Numbered from the stretch's first letter, positions 16,382-23,734 are shown. The stretch: DNA of 64,000 bases from an uncultured Muribaculaceae bacterium (GCA_910579675.1 CAJTUF010000015.1:18226-82225), one strand, 5' to 3'. Numbers and translations: made by a program. Notes: generated by a model from the letters alone, not told the origin.

Positions 16382-17416
16382 TCACAAGAGATCAATGCCG
16401 GCAAGTGAGCATTGTCGGCGCTGCTCGTCGGGCCATATAGAGGCCTGCACCTCTCCAATATGAGCCTTCTGAAGCAGGAACATACATAGGCGGCTCTGTC
16501 CTATGCCTCCGCCTATCGACTGGGGCAGCTCTCCGGCGAGGAGCGACGAGTGGAAGGGAAGAGTGGCCCTGTCGTCGCATCCGCGTATGGCAAGCTGTCG
16601 GCGTAGGCTCTCGGGGTCTACCCTGACACCCATCGACGATAGCTCCACCGCGCGGTCGAGCACCGAGTCAAACACTATGATATCGCCGTTGAGCCCGGTG
16701 AAGCCGGCCGAGTTGGGGGTCGACCAGTCATCGTAGTCCGGAGCGCGTCCGTCGTGAACGGTGCCGTCGCTCAACTGTCCGCCTATACCTATCAGGAATA
16801 TTGCACCATACTTGCGTGCAGCCACACTCTCCCGTTCAAATGGGGTGAGGTCGGGATACTCCCTGAGTAGCTCTTCGGTATGGACAAAAGTAATCTCCTC
16901 GGGCAGTCGCGGAGTGATGTGGGGAAACATCTTGTAGATCATCATCTCTGTTTCCTTGATCACACCGTAGATGCTTCTCACTGTTGCCTGAAGATAGTCG
17001 AGGGTGCGCTGGGTGTCGGTGATTGTTTTCTCCCAATCCCATTGGTCAACATAGAGCGAGTGGAGATTGTCGAGCTCCTCGTCGGCACGGATAGCGTTCA
17101 TGTCAGTGTAGAGCCCGAAACCGGGAGCTATGTCGTAATCCCCCAGCTTGGCGCGCTTCCACTTTGCCAGCGAGTGGACCACCTCCGCACGGCGGTCGCC
17201 CAGATCTTTCACAGGAAAGGTCACAGGACGCTCCACCCCGTTGAGATCGTCGTTGAGGCCGGTGCCCGACAGCACAAAGAGGGGAGCAGTGACTCGCCGC
17301 AGGCATAACTCCTCGGCCAGACGGCGCTGGAAGGTATCTTTGATGGTCTTGATCACCGCCTCGGTGGTCTCACGCTGCAACTTGCGATTGTATTTATGAG
17401 GTATGATGAGTGACAT
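16382..17416 (-). CDS. asnA: Aspartate-ammonia ligase (asparagine synthetase A)
   Basis: A 344-residue cytoplasmic enzyme that makes asparagine from aspartate, ATP and ammonia through aspartyl-adenylate; it is related to class II aminoacyl-tRNA synthetases. Typical segments are 'APLFVLSGTGLNDDLNGVER', 'LHSLYVDQWDWEKTI', 'YGAIFLIGIGGQLSDG', 'NGDIIVFDSVLDRAVELSSM' and the motif-3-like C-terminus 'SIGGGIGQSRLCMFLLQKAH'. The ATG at 17416 (MSLIIPHKYN) is the family start; the frame runs upstream into the promoter. Single gene with its own consensus promoter. Confidence 0.96.
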   Translation of the reverse strand: MSLIIPHKYNRKLQRETTEAVIKTIKDTFQRRLAEELCLRRVTAPLFVLSGTGLNDDLNGVERPVTFPVKDLGDRRAEVVHSLAKWKRAKLGDYDIAPGFGLYTDMNAIRADEELDNLHSLYVDQWDWEKTITDTQRTLDYLQATVRSIYGVIKETEMMIYKMFPHITPRLPEEITFVHTEELLREYPDLTPFERESVAARKYGAIFLIGIGGQLSDGTVHDGRAPDYDDWSTPNSAGFTGLNGDIIVFDSVLDRAVELSSMGVRVDPESLRRQLAIRGCDDRATLPFHSSLLAGELPQSIGGGIGQSRLCMFLLQKAHIGEVQASIWPDEQRRQCSLAGIDLL

Positions 17417-17477
17417 GATAAATGGCGGGAGAGAAAGACTGGTGTCAATTAAATTATTGATTTGTCGTTTATGGGCG

Positions 17478-17508
17478 CAAAGATATGTCATTTATTTCAT
17501 TCTGCAAA
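17478..17508 (-). promoter_or_regulatory. Promoter of asnA
   Basis: Minus strand TTTG (17505-17508), 19-nt spacer, TATCTTTG (17478-17485), about 60 nt before the ATG. Confidence 0.82.
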
Positions 17509-17566
17509 GTTTTTCACTGCATTTTGCCACACTTTGTCGCCTTTGCATATCTTTTTTCTTTACTAT

Positions 17567-17938
17567 ATGGTCAAGGTGATTTTCGCACGACCATTGACTA
17601 AAGACAAGAGAACAGTTGGAGAACAGTTAGAGAACAGTCGGACACCAGTCGGACACCAGTTGAACACCAGTAGGACACCAGCAAAAGAACAGCTTGGTGA
17701 AGTTTCGACTGCTTTGGTAAAACTCATTGAAGCGATTGGTGATAATTGGTATTCAGCAAAAGAGTTGAGAGAAAAAATGGGCTTTAAGTCCAAAAGCTCA
17801 TTCATAAGAAACTATTTAAACCCTGCACAAAACGCCGGAATTATCCAGTTAGAAGATGCAGAAAATCCACAATCGCCCAATCAAAGGTATGGCCTGACTG
17901 AAAAATGCAAACAAATTCTCAATCAAAGTGAATCATGA
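17567..17938 (+). CDS. Winged-helix C-terminal fragment of a Fic/AlbA-type protein, with an 11-bp repeat array
   Basis: A 123-residue frame, AT-rich compared with its neighbours. The last 70 residues ('LIEAIGDNWYSAKELREKMG', 'NYLNPAQNAGIIQLEDAE', 'QRYGLTEKCKQIL') are the winged-helix module found at the C-termini of many Bacteroidota Fic proteins and AlbA_2/ATP-binding regulators. The start MVKVIFARPLTKDKR looks like the end of the preceding domain in such proteins, so the catalytic part is missing and this is probably a gene remnant or a stand-alone DNA-binding protein. Residues about 16-40 are encoded by eight 11-bp tandem units, giving the 11-residue repeat NSRTPVGHQLN / TSRTPAKEQLG. Function not predicted. 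Confidence 0.55.
   Translation: MVKVIFARPLTKDKRTVGEQLENSRTPVGHQLNTSRTPAKEQLGEVSTALVKLIEAIGDNWYSAKELREKMGFKSKSSFIRNYLNPAQNAGIIQLEDAENPQSPNQRYGLTEKCKQILNQSES
17609..17696 (+). repeat. Eight 11-bp tandem units inside a reading frame
   Basis: Units AGAACAGTTGG, AGAACAGTTAG, AGAACAGTCGG, ACACCAGTCGG, ACACCAGTTGA, ACACCAGTAGG, ACACCAGCAAA, AGAACAGCTTG follow each other without gaps. The period is not a multiple of three, so loss or gain of a unit shifts the frame. Confidence 0.9.
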
Positions 17939-18009
17939 TTTAAGTGCATTGCAACTTAATATGGTTATTAGAGGAGAATAATGCGTTTTTTTCTTTTTTG
18001 CACCTATAA

Positions 18010-18235
18010 ATTCTCCGTCTTGTTGCTTAACACATAGCATTTTGGAATACTATGCGCTAAGGTCCACAGTCTCGGCAAATCGCCGATGTGGCTATTGCTT
18101 TTTTGCTTAGGCTACGAAAACATAGACTAACTATATAGAAGGGGAAAGGCAGAGGCAAGAACCATTAGGCCCGGCGATTTGTTTACAAGATACAGCGGGC
18201 TGGTCAAACTGAGATGCCCGCCTCTCAAAGTATAA
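18010..18235 (+). ncRNA. Candidate structured RNA or leader ahead of rubrerythrin
   Basis: The 318-nt gap before rubrerythrin has no gene but many helices. CATAG-N12-CTATG (about 18033-18054) and CCACA...TGTGG around CGGC-AAATC-GCCG are local. CAAATCGCCG (about 18076-18085) also matches CGGCGATTTG (18172-18181) over ten bases, and TCTTGT (18019-18024) matches ACAAGA (18185-18190) just outside it. GCGGGC (18195-18200) pairs with GCCCGC (18216-18221) but could also pair with GCCC at 18169-18172. Several helices exclude each other, as in a switch, and the long imperfect central stem also recalls 6S-type RNAs. Strand and identity are unproven; a promoter is not obvious. Confidence 0.45.
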
Positions 18236-18256
18236 TACTAAAACCCCACTGATATT

Positions 18257-18841
18257 ATGTCACCACGCAAGAAATCAATCGTAGGTACTGAAACCGAAAA
18301 AAACATTGTCCAATCCTATCTCGCCGAATCTTCGGCATACACAAGATATACTTTCTACGCCCAGCAGGCACAGAAAGAAAGCTACTTCCCAATTCAGGAG
18401 ATATTTGAGGAGACTGCAGCCAATGAGCTCCACCACGCCAAGGTATTTTTCAAGATGCTCCAGGGCGGTCAAGTGACCGTGAGTATGGGCGATGTCGACG
18501 CCGGCATCATCGGCACCACCGCCGAAAACCTCGAGATCGCCGCCAACGAAGAGCAGCAGGAGGGCGTTGTCGCCTATACCGAGGCTGCTAAGGTGGCCCG
18601 TAAGGAGGGTTTCGACGATATCGCCGACCACTTCGAGGCCATCGCTTCTATCGAGAAGACCCATGAGGCTCGTTTCCGCAAATTGCTTGAGCAGGTCAAG
18701 AACGGCACCGTGTGGAAACGCGACAAGGCCATCACATGGAAATGCCTCGTGTGCGGATTTGAATATGTAGGCACCGAGCCCCCGAAGGTTTGCCCCGCAT
18801 GCGATCACCCCTACCAGCACTATAAAGCGCTCGACATGTAA
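18257..18841 (+). CDS. rbr: Rubrerythrin
   Basis: A 194-residue non-haem di-iron peroxidase that removes hydrogen peroxide in anaerobes. The ferritin-like four-helix domain (residues about 8-145) carries the iron ligands in 'YLAESSAYTRYTFYAQQAQK', 'FEETAANELHHAKVFFKML', 'AANEEQQEGVVAYTEAAKVA' and 'IASIEKTHEARFRKLLEQV'. The C-terminal rubredoxin-like domain has 'WKCLVCGFEYVG' and 'KVCPACDHPYQHYKAL', giving the four cysteines of an Fe(SCys)4 site. Monocistronic, between a structured upstream region and a hairpin shared with the RNase P RNA gene that runs towards it. Confidence 0.97.
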   Translation: MSPRKKSIVGTETEKNIVQSYLAESSAYTRYTFYAQQAQKESYFPIQEIFEETAANELHHAKVFFKMLQGGQVTVSMGDVDAGIIGTTAENLEIAANEEQQEGVVAYTEAAKVARKEGFDDIADHFEAIASIEKTHEARFRKLLEQVKNGTVWKRDKAITWKCLVCGFEYVGTEPPKVCPACDHPYQHYKALDM

Positions 18842-18869
18842 ACCGACTCTGATTATCGACTAAAATACC

Positions 18870-18925
18870 CGAGGCCGGGAGCTTCCTCTGCCATCTGTCC
18901 GATGGTGGGGAAGCTCCGGGCCTCG
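18870..18925. terminator. Bidirectional terminator between rubrerythrin and RNase P RNA
   Basis: CGAGGCC-GGGAGCTTCC pairs with GGAAGCTCC-GGGCCTCG around a short internal hairpin. It lies between two convergent genes. On the minus strand it is followed by GGTATTTTAG, a weak U-tract. Confidence 0.75.
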
Positions 18926-18937
18926 CGTTATGGAGGG

Positions 18938-19343
18938 GCGGCGGAGGATGCAGTCGGGTTATAAGCCGGGTTATGTCGCCTGGACCGCTGCCCGCACTGT
19001 GGCGGGGCCTGTCCCTGCGTTCCGTCATTTATCTGCGCTGCCTACCCCCCGGCATCGGGCGAGCAACCCTACATGCTGCCGGTATACTTGGCATTGCAAC
19101 CCTCAAGTCGTGCGGCACGTCATGTCGCCATGACGCCCGGTGGGCTCTTACCCCGCCTTTTCACCCTTACCCGCACCACTCCATAGAAGTGATGCGGGCG
19201 GTTATTTTCTGTCACGATACTCTACCGTCGCCGATAGCTTCCCGAAGGAAGTGAAGCGCTCTGTGTTGCCCGGACTTTCCTCCCGCCGCTCATTCGTCGG
19301 CGGGCGACAGAACGCCCGGCTGCATGATGTCCTCCGACACCCG
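18938..19343 (-). ncRNA. rnpB: RNase P RNA, class A
   Basis: The catalytic RNA of RNase P, which trims the 5' leader of tRNA precursors. On the minus strand the universally conserved pieces appear in order: GGAGGA near the 5' end (P1), GGAGGAAAGTCCGGGCAAC (about 19264-19282), GGTAAGGGTGAAAAGGCGGG, GGTAAGAGCCCACCGG, TGTAGGGTTG and the 3' ACATAACCCGGCTTATAA, closed by TCCTCC pairing back to P1. Ends are approximate (a few bases). A TAATTTTG -7 element lies at 19348-19355, right before the 5' end. Confidence 0.95.
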
Positions 19344-19347
19344 ACCA

Positions 19348-19355
19348 CAAAATTA
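19348..19355 (-). promoter_or_regulatory. -7 element of rnpB promoter
   Basis: TAATTTTG on the minus strand directly ahead of the RNase P RNA. The -33 element is weak. Confidence 0.65.
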
Positions 19356-19387
19356 CAAAAATATTTTATTCACCGGGGCGCTTTGAT

Positions 19388-19395
19388 TAATTTTG
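19388..19395 (+). promoter_or_regulatory. -7 element ahead of the hexapeptide acetyltransferase
   Basis: TAATTTTG on the plus strand, 28 nt before the ATG at 19423. It shows that apparent upstream starts of that frame are not used. Confidence 0.55.
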
Positions 19396-19422
19396 CGGCT
19401 CTGTTTCCACTTCTTTCTCTAT

Positions 19423-20064
19423 ATGCAATTCCGCTCTTTCACCATCGCCGGCTGTGAGGTGACAATACCGATGCCCCACTCTTATGCCGACTGCGCCGAA
19501 CTCATACGCTCCGATTCCTTCCGCCACAACGGACGCCGCGACTCTCTGCTCAGGATCTGGCTGAGCTCATGGTCGAGGCCTTCGGTTGGCTTTTCGTTCT
19601 GGTGGCGCCTGGCCCAGCATCGCCGGGGTTGGCTCTATCCTCTGGCCCGGTTCATGGCCGGACGCTACAAGCGGGGCTACGGCATTTTTATCCCGCCGCG
19701 CACCATCGTAGGCTATGGACTTTATATCCAGCATTGCCACGGAGTGGTGATCAATCCTTCGGCAGTGATAGGCAACAATTTTACCATCGGGCAATTTCTA
19801 ACCATCGGAGCCAACACCGACCGCGCCGCAATGATAGGCCACAATGTGTATATCGGTCCGGGAGTATCGGTGGTCGACGATGTTGCGGTTGGCTCGGGCG
19901 CCTGCATCGGTGCGGGAGCGGTGGTGACCCGGGATGTTGCCCCCGACACGGTGGCCGGTGGCGTACCGGCCCGTCGCCTGACTGTGGAGCCTCATCCCGA
20001 ATATATCCGCAACCCCTGGCCTATACCGTCTCAGCAGCCTCATAGAGGGATTTCCACCACCTGA
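19423..20064 (+). CDS. Hexapeptide-repeat acetyltransferase (serine acetyltransferase-like)
   Basis: A 213-residue left-handed beta-helix transferase. The hexapeptide repeats run from about residue 90 to 180 ('GYGIFIPPRTIVGYGLYIQH', 'GVVINPSAVIGNNFTIGQFL', 'MIGHNVYIGPGVSVVDDVAV', 'GSGACIGAGAVVTRDVAPDT'), ending with the acetyl-CoA-binding 'VAGGVPARRL'. The catalytic His is in 'IQHCHGVVIN'. This small form, without the N-terminal domain of true CysE, usually decorates surface polysaccharides. Its neighbours (a sugar-type Gfo/Idh protein and a GT2) agree. The end overlaps the convergent Gfo/Idh gene by 25 nt. ATG at 19423 or a later one (MPHSYADCAE) could be used. Confidence 0.85.
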   Translation: MQFRSFTIAGCEVTIPMPHSYADCAELIRSDSFRHNGRRDSLLRIWLSSWSRPSVGFSFWWRLAQHRRGWLYPLARFMAGRYKRGYGIFIPPRTIVGYGLYIQHCHGVVINPSAVIGNNFTIGQFLTIGANTDRAAMIGHNVYIGPGVSVVDDVAVGSGACIGAGAVVTRDVAPDTVAGGVPARRLTVEPHPEYIRNPWPIPSQQPHRGISTT

Positions 20065-21128
20065 CCCGAGGCCTGCGACTCCCGTGTGAGCCACGACAGC
20101 GACGACCACTCCACGGCATCCTCAACCGTGATATCGGGCTGGCTACCGCTGCATATGAGGTCGATCAGGCGTCGGTCCATTATATAATTCATCATATTCG
20201 GCACACCAAGACGCTTGCCGTCGGGCTCATACCGGTCGAGCAGCGGATGGCGATAGCGCCCGAAAAGATCATCCAGCGCCTCGCCTGTAAGCGGCTCAGC
20301 CATACCGTCGAGCATCGCCATGGGCACCGGATATTTCGACAGATAACCACGGGTGCCACACACAGTCTGGAGGCGTGAGTAAGGGCGAGGTGTCACAACA
20401 TCATATTGCAACAGTATAGTGCGCCCCTCCCCGGTGGTGATAAGGCTGCTGTTGGGGCCGGCAGGACCGACCGGACTTACCGACACTACACTCTTTAGTC
20501 TGTCGCCACTGCCGGTTGCCGCCAATATCTGGCATATGGGGCCGAGCCCGTGGGTGGGGTAAGGATTGGCCTGACTCCGGTCGGCCATCACGCCATGCCA
20601 TGTCCCTGACCGGAGCTCGCTGCGCAGATCATGTATATAAGCGCCCTCGCAGTGGGTGATCTGTCCCAGCAAACCCGCCTCAACAAGAGCCAGTGTGGAT
20701 AGGTGGAATGGATCATAGCAACAATTCTCCACCATGGTGAAGAAGCGCCCAGTTTGTCTCACAGTGTCGATAAGGCGCTCTCCGCTCGCGGCATCAATAA
20801 CCGCAGGCACCTCCACTGCCACGTTATAACCCGCCTCCATCGATGCAATGGCTATCGGTGCGTGACTCGCCCAATCGGTCGACACATACACCAGATCGAT
20901 CGCAGGACGATCGGCAAGCATCTCCTGCCAAGAGTGGTAGAGCAGCGGACTCGGATACGACTCCGGGATAGCATCCTCGGCATTGCCAAGGGCCGCGGCC
21001 GAGCTGTCGCACAGCACGGCTATCGTGGCTTGCTCTATCACAAGATGGCGGCGCATGTTGGCGAGCCCCCGGCGGCCAAGGCCGACGAAGGCTATGCGGA
21101 GAGGTTGACTGGGCGCTGAATGATTCAT
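20040..21128 (-). CDS. Gfo/Idh/MocA-family protein, GH109-like
   Basis: A 362-residue NAD-dependent sugar enzyme. The Rossmann motif is 'IAFVGLGRRGLANMRRH' (about residues 11-27), followed by 'VYVSTDWASHAPIAIASMEA', 'VAVEVPAV' and a C-terminal alpha/beta domain. The segments 'FFTMVENCCYDPFHLSTLAL', 'CEGAYIHDLRSELRSGTWHG' and 'NPYPTHGLGP' resemble GH109 alpha-N-acetylgalactosaminidases, which cleave glycosides through an NAD-assisted redox mechanism with the His of the HGLGP motif. No signal peptide is visible, whereas many GH109 proteins are exported, so it may instead be a cytoplasmic sugar dehydrogenase or dehydratase for glycan synthesis next to the GT2 gene. Confidence 0.8.
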   Translation of the reverse strand: MNHSAPSQPLRIAFVGLGRRGLANMRRHLVIEQATIAVLCDSSAAALGNAEDAIPESYPSPLLYHSWQEMLADRPAIDLVYVSTDWASHAPIAIASMEAGYNVAVEVPAVIDAASGERLIDTVRQTGRFFTMVENCCYDPFHLSTLALVEAGLLGQITHCEGAYIHDLRSELRSGTWHGVMADRSQANPYPTHGLGPICQILAATGSGDRLKSVVSVSPVGPAGPNSSLITTGEGRTILLQYDVVTPRPYSRLQTVCGTRGYLSKYPVPMAMLDGMAEPLTGEALDDLFGRYRHPLLDRYEPDGKRLGVPNMMNYIMDRRLIDLICSGSQPDITVEDAVEWSSLSWLTRESQASGQVVEIPL

Positions 21129-21178
21129 CGCCGCAAAAATACAAAAACTTTACGATTGATACAATCGGCCGCAGGGTT

Positions 21179-22114
21179 TCAGATAGAGAGAATGCGGAAT
21201 GCCACCCGGAGCGGCAGGCTCATATCCGGGCTCATCGACATTATGGCCGGAGCGATTTCGGGAAATGTGGCTCGCCACTCTTTGATGCGACCCAACGCTC
21301 CGGGGCCACGGAGCATATTGATCTTGGCCTTGAATTTCAACCGGTCGATAAATGGCTTGTAGGTCGCCGCCAGACAGTTTGACTCAAACCATCGCTCAAG
21401 CTCCGCGACACACATAATGCGCTGACTTAGCTGATACTCACGGGTCGACTGCGAGAGCGACGGCCGAGAGGAGCTGAGGTAATAGCGGTAGACCGGCGCT
21501 CCCGGCAAGCTCATCACCTTGCAGCCCGGCAGAGCTAAAAGCCGGGCCGTGAGCGAAAGATCATCCCAGCAGTTGACTCCCGGCAGCTCGGAGAGCGGTT
21601 TGCCATCGGGCGCTCCGAGTAGGAGCGTCCGGCGGATAAGCTTATTCCACAGGGTAAAATTGACGGTGTCGATCGGGGCTCGGTTGAGCCCGTCGGTGAG
21701 CTTGGGGGTGAGCATCGTCTGCGTTCCGTCGCCTACTTGCTCCACGTTTCCCGCCACGATATCGGCGCCGACACGCTCGGCCGCCTCCAGCATGCGCTCT
21801 ATGGCGTCGGGCATCATCTCATCGTCGGCATCACATCGCGCAATCCACGGCAACTGCCCCTCTTTGAGTCCGGCATTATACGCGTTGGCTACCCCCATAT
21901 TGCAAGGCAATGTCACCACCCTGCATCGCGGAGCCCATTCCGGATTTGATTCCAGCAACGCTATGATCACATCGGGAGTTGAATCGGTCGATCCGTCGTC
22001 GACTATGGTCAACACACACTCCGATGCCACAGTCTGATTCATCACCGACGCCACCGCCCGCTCTATCGTCGAGGCCGCATTGTAGGCCGGCATTACAACA
22101 TCTACCTTTGCCAT
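21179..22114 (-). CDS. Glycosyltransferase family 2
   Basis: A 311-residue GT-A sugar transferase. The N-terminus 'VDVVMPAYNAASTIERAVAS', 'LTIVDDGSTDSTPDVIIALL', 'NAGLKEGQLPWIARCDADDE' with the metal-binding DADD (DXD) and 'NCWDDLSLTARLLALPGCKV' are standard. Probably cytoplasmic-membrane associated and involved in lipopolysaccharide or polysaccharide assembly. It follows a beta-barrel protein gene and precedes the GH109-like gene on the same strand. Acceptor and donor unknown. Confidence 0.9.
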   Translation of the reverse strand: MAKVDVVMPAYNAASTIERAVASVMNQTVASECVLTIVDDGSTDSTPDVIIALLESNPEWAPRCRVVTLPCNMGVANAYNAGLKEGQLPWIARCDADDEMMPDAIERMLEAAERVGADIVAGNVEQVGDGTQTMLTPKLTDGLNRAPIDTVNFTLWNKLIRRTLLLGAPDGKPLSELPGVNCWDDLSLTARLLALPGCKVMSLPGAPVYRYYLSSSRPSLSQSTREYQLSQRIMCVAELERWFESNCLAATYKPFIDRLKFKAKINMLRGPGALGRIKEWRATFPEIAPAIMSMSPDMSLPLRVAFRILSI

Positions 22115-22145
22115 ATCCTTACTCTTGATTTTTATACCCTCGTGA

Positions 22146-22673
22146 TCAGAACCTGTAGCCTATCGAGAGAGCTATGATACCTGTCGAATAGTCGGTGCGA
22201 CCCCTCCACTTCCCTTCAAGGGCAAGACGCAGAGTGGGTGATGCGAAATATTCAAGGCCGCCGCCGAGATTGATGCCGAGGCGGTCGTAGCGGTGGCGGC
22301 TGTCGGTACTGCTGCGCTCAGGATGGTCAATGTCGCGGCGGTTAAACGACGAATATCCCACACCTGCTATAGGGTAGATATTTACGCTCCCGGCCTGATT
22401 GAGAGCAAAGGGGGTGTGGAAGTCAAGGTCGATCGTCATCGCATCCTCCCCTTTGTGGCGGAAATCATATCCTGCCGAGGGGGCTATCCTGAAGCAGCGG
22501 GCAAAGCGGTATTGGAAATATATGCCGGCGGTGGCGCTCTCATTGCGTGTGGCATAGCCGGCATAGATGCCCATGCTCTTCTCGCCGCGATAGGGCGAAG
22601 CTGCCGACGCAGGTATTGTTGAAGCCATCGCAGCCACGAGGGCCGACATTATTATCGTCTTGATTCTGGTCAT
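22146..22673 (-). CDS. Small outer-membrane beta-barrel protein
   Basis: A 175-residue exported protein. The signal peptide ends around 'STIPASAASP' (residues about 19-26). The rest is alternating beta-strand sequence ('GIYAGYATRNESATAGIYFQ', 'INLGGGLEYFASPTLRLALE') ending in 'IALSIGYRF' with a C-terminal Phe, the signal for outer-membrane assembly. It looks like an 8-stranded OmpA/OmpW-size barrel. Function unknown. Its -7 element is TAATTTTG at 22723-22730, and the upstream region contains the left copy of the direct repeat flanking the toxin-antitoxin cassette. Confidence 0.85.
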   Translation of the reverse strand: MTRIKTIIMSALVAAMASTIPASAASPYRGEKSMGIYAGYATRNESATAGIYFQYRFARCFRIAPSAGYDFRHKGEDAMTIDLDFHTPFALNQAGSVNIYPIAGVGYSSFNRRDIDHPERSSTDSRHRYDRLGINLGGGLEYFASPTLRLALEGKWRGRTDYSTGIIALSIGYRF

Positions 22674-22722
22674 GAAGTCTGATGAATGGTGGGAGTGGGA
22701 TGATGAGTAAGGGTGTCGGTTG

Positions 22723-22730
22723 CAAAATTA
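22723..22730 (-). promoter_or_regulatory. -7 element of the beta-barrel gene promoter
   Basis: TAATTTTG on the minus strand, 50 nt before the start; the -33 region falls inside the left direct repeat. Confidence 0.55.
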
Positions 22731-22740
22731 ATAAAAAAAT

Positions 22741-22809
22741 TCGCTTGACACACCTCTATAATCCACAACGCCGCCGCATCATCCTTTGTTTTTCCCGACC
22801 GGGGAAAAA
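22741..22809. repeat. Left direct repeat flanking the toxin-antitoxin cassette
   Basis: 69 bp from TCGCTTGACACACC to CGACCGGGGAAAAA. It matches 23660-23734 throughout except that the right copy has six extra bases (ATTATA type) after CTCTATA. This copy holds only one arm of the terminator stem (22769-22783). Confidence 0.92.
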
Positions 22810-22852
22810 CAAAAACAACGGCCCCATGTTTCTATATATGTAACAATTTTCA

Positions 22853-22860
22853 TATCTTTG
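22853..22860 (+). promoter_or_regulatory. -7 element of the toxin-antitoxin promoter
   Basis: TATCTTTG, 20 nt before the toxin start at 22881. Confidence 0.65.
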
Positions 22861-22880
22861 CAATCTAAACAATAATCTGA

Positions 22881-23222
22881 ATGGTACTGAAAGCGAAGTT
22901 TGATGTGACCTACATGGAAGAAGCTGTTGTCTTTCTTGAATCCTTGCCCGATAAGGTCAAGGACAAGATTGCCTACAACATTTCCAAGAGCCGATATTTC
23001 ATGGACAAGGAGCTGTTCAAGAAACTGAACGATGATATATGGGAGTTCCGAACCATATATCAGGGCTTCAAGTACCGTCTGCTTGCGTTTTGGGACAAAG
23101 ACACGGGAAACCTTGTGATAGCCACTCACGGATTCGTAAAGAAAACGCAAAAGACACCGGAGAGTGAATTGGCACATGCCGAGGCATTGAGAAAAAAATA
23201 TTACAACGAAAAAGCAAAATAA
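22881..23222 (+). CDS. RelE/HigB-type toxin
   Basis: A 113-residue protein of the ParE/RelE superfamily, Gp49/HigB branch: ribosome-dependent mRNA endonucleases that block translation. The core reads 'AVVFLESLPDKVKDKIAYNI', 'LFKKLNDDIWEFRTIYQGFK', 'YRLLAFWDKDTGNLVIATHG' and the basic 'FVKKTQKTPESELAHAEALR', matching the family order (helix pair, WEFR strand, RLLAFWD strand, HGF.KK tail). Toxin first, antitoxin second with a 5-nt gap is the HigBA layout. Base composition is more AT-rich than the flanks, and the pair sits between two direct repeats, so it was probably acquired. Confidence 0.9.
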   Translation: MVLKAKFDVTYMEEAVVFLESLPDKVKDKIAYNISKSRYFMDKELFKKLNDDIWEFRTIYQGFKYRLLAFWDKDTGNLVIATHGFVKKTQKTPESELAHAEALRKKYYNEKAK

Positions 23223-23227
23223 GATAT

Positions 23228-23539
23228 ATGGAAAAGATGAAACTATATACCCACGACGAAATGCTCGACCGTGTTGTCGGCAAGAAAGGGACTCCGCGCC
23301 GTGACGCTATGGACGCTGAATTACAGTCCTATCTCATCGGTGAGGCCATCAGACAGGCAAGAAAGGAAAAGAACCTCACTCAAAAGCAGCTTGGCGAACT
23401 GATGGGCGTTCAGCGTGCGCAGGTATCAAGGATAGAAAGAGGTCACAACTTGACTGTCGGTACAATCGTCAGAGCGTTTAAGGCTATGGGGGTACCCGCA
23501 GCATTTTCTTTCGGAGGCGTATCGCTGTCGCTTTGTTGA
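23228..23539 (+). CDS. HigA-type antitoxin (XRE helix-turn-helix)
   Basis: A 103-residue DNA-binding antitoxin. Residues about 36-92 form the XRE/Cro-C1 helix-turn-helix ('IGEAIRQARKEKNLTQKQLG', 'ELMGVQRAQVSRIERGHNLT', 'VGTIVRAFKAMGVPAAFSFG'); the N-terminal 'DEMLDRVVGKKGTPRRDAMD' is the conserved lead-in of these antitoxins. It should neutralise the upstream toxin and repress the shared promoter. An alternative start at the second Met (MKLYTHDEM) is possible. Confidence 0.92.
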   Translation: MEKMKLYTHDEMLDRVVGKKGTPRRDAMDAELQSYLIGEAIRQARKEKNLTQKQLGELMGVQRAQVSRIERGHNLTVGTIVRAFKAMGVPAAFSFGGVSLSLC

Positions 23540-23659
23540 TAACATACGGCCTGTCTTCCCGATCAGCCCCGTATCAGACAGGATAGCGAAGGCATATCCT
23601 CCCTAATAATACGCAAAGCACAAAGATTACACCTTTTTTCAAGCCTCAATCAAAAAAAA

Positions 23660-23734
23660 TCGCTTGACACACCTCTATAATTATAATCCACAACGCCGCC
23701 GCATCATCCTTTGTTTTTCCCGACCGGGGAAAAA
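23660..23734. repeat. Right direct repeat flanking the toxin-antitoxin cassette
   Basis: 75-bp copy of 22741-22809 with a six-base insertion. It includes the inner palindrome TTTTTCCC-GACC-GGGGAAAAA and the left arm of the complete terminator stem. The sequence between 23540 and 23659 contains no gene. Confidence 0.92.

Noticed and set aside
18732..19457. Several short frames over 18.9-19.35 kb
   Set aside because: They lie on the RNase P RNA gene and reflect its GC-rich RNA structure.
23660..23690. TTGACA and TATAAT-like strings inside the direct repeats, suggesting a sigma-70 promoter
   Set aside because: The spacing is about six bases, far too short, and Bacteroidota promoters use TTTG/TAnnTTTG.
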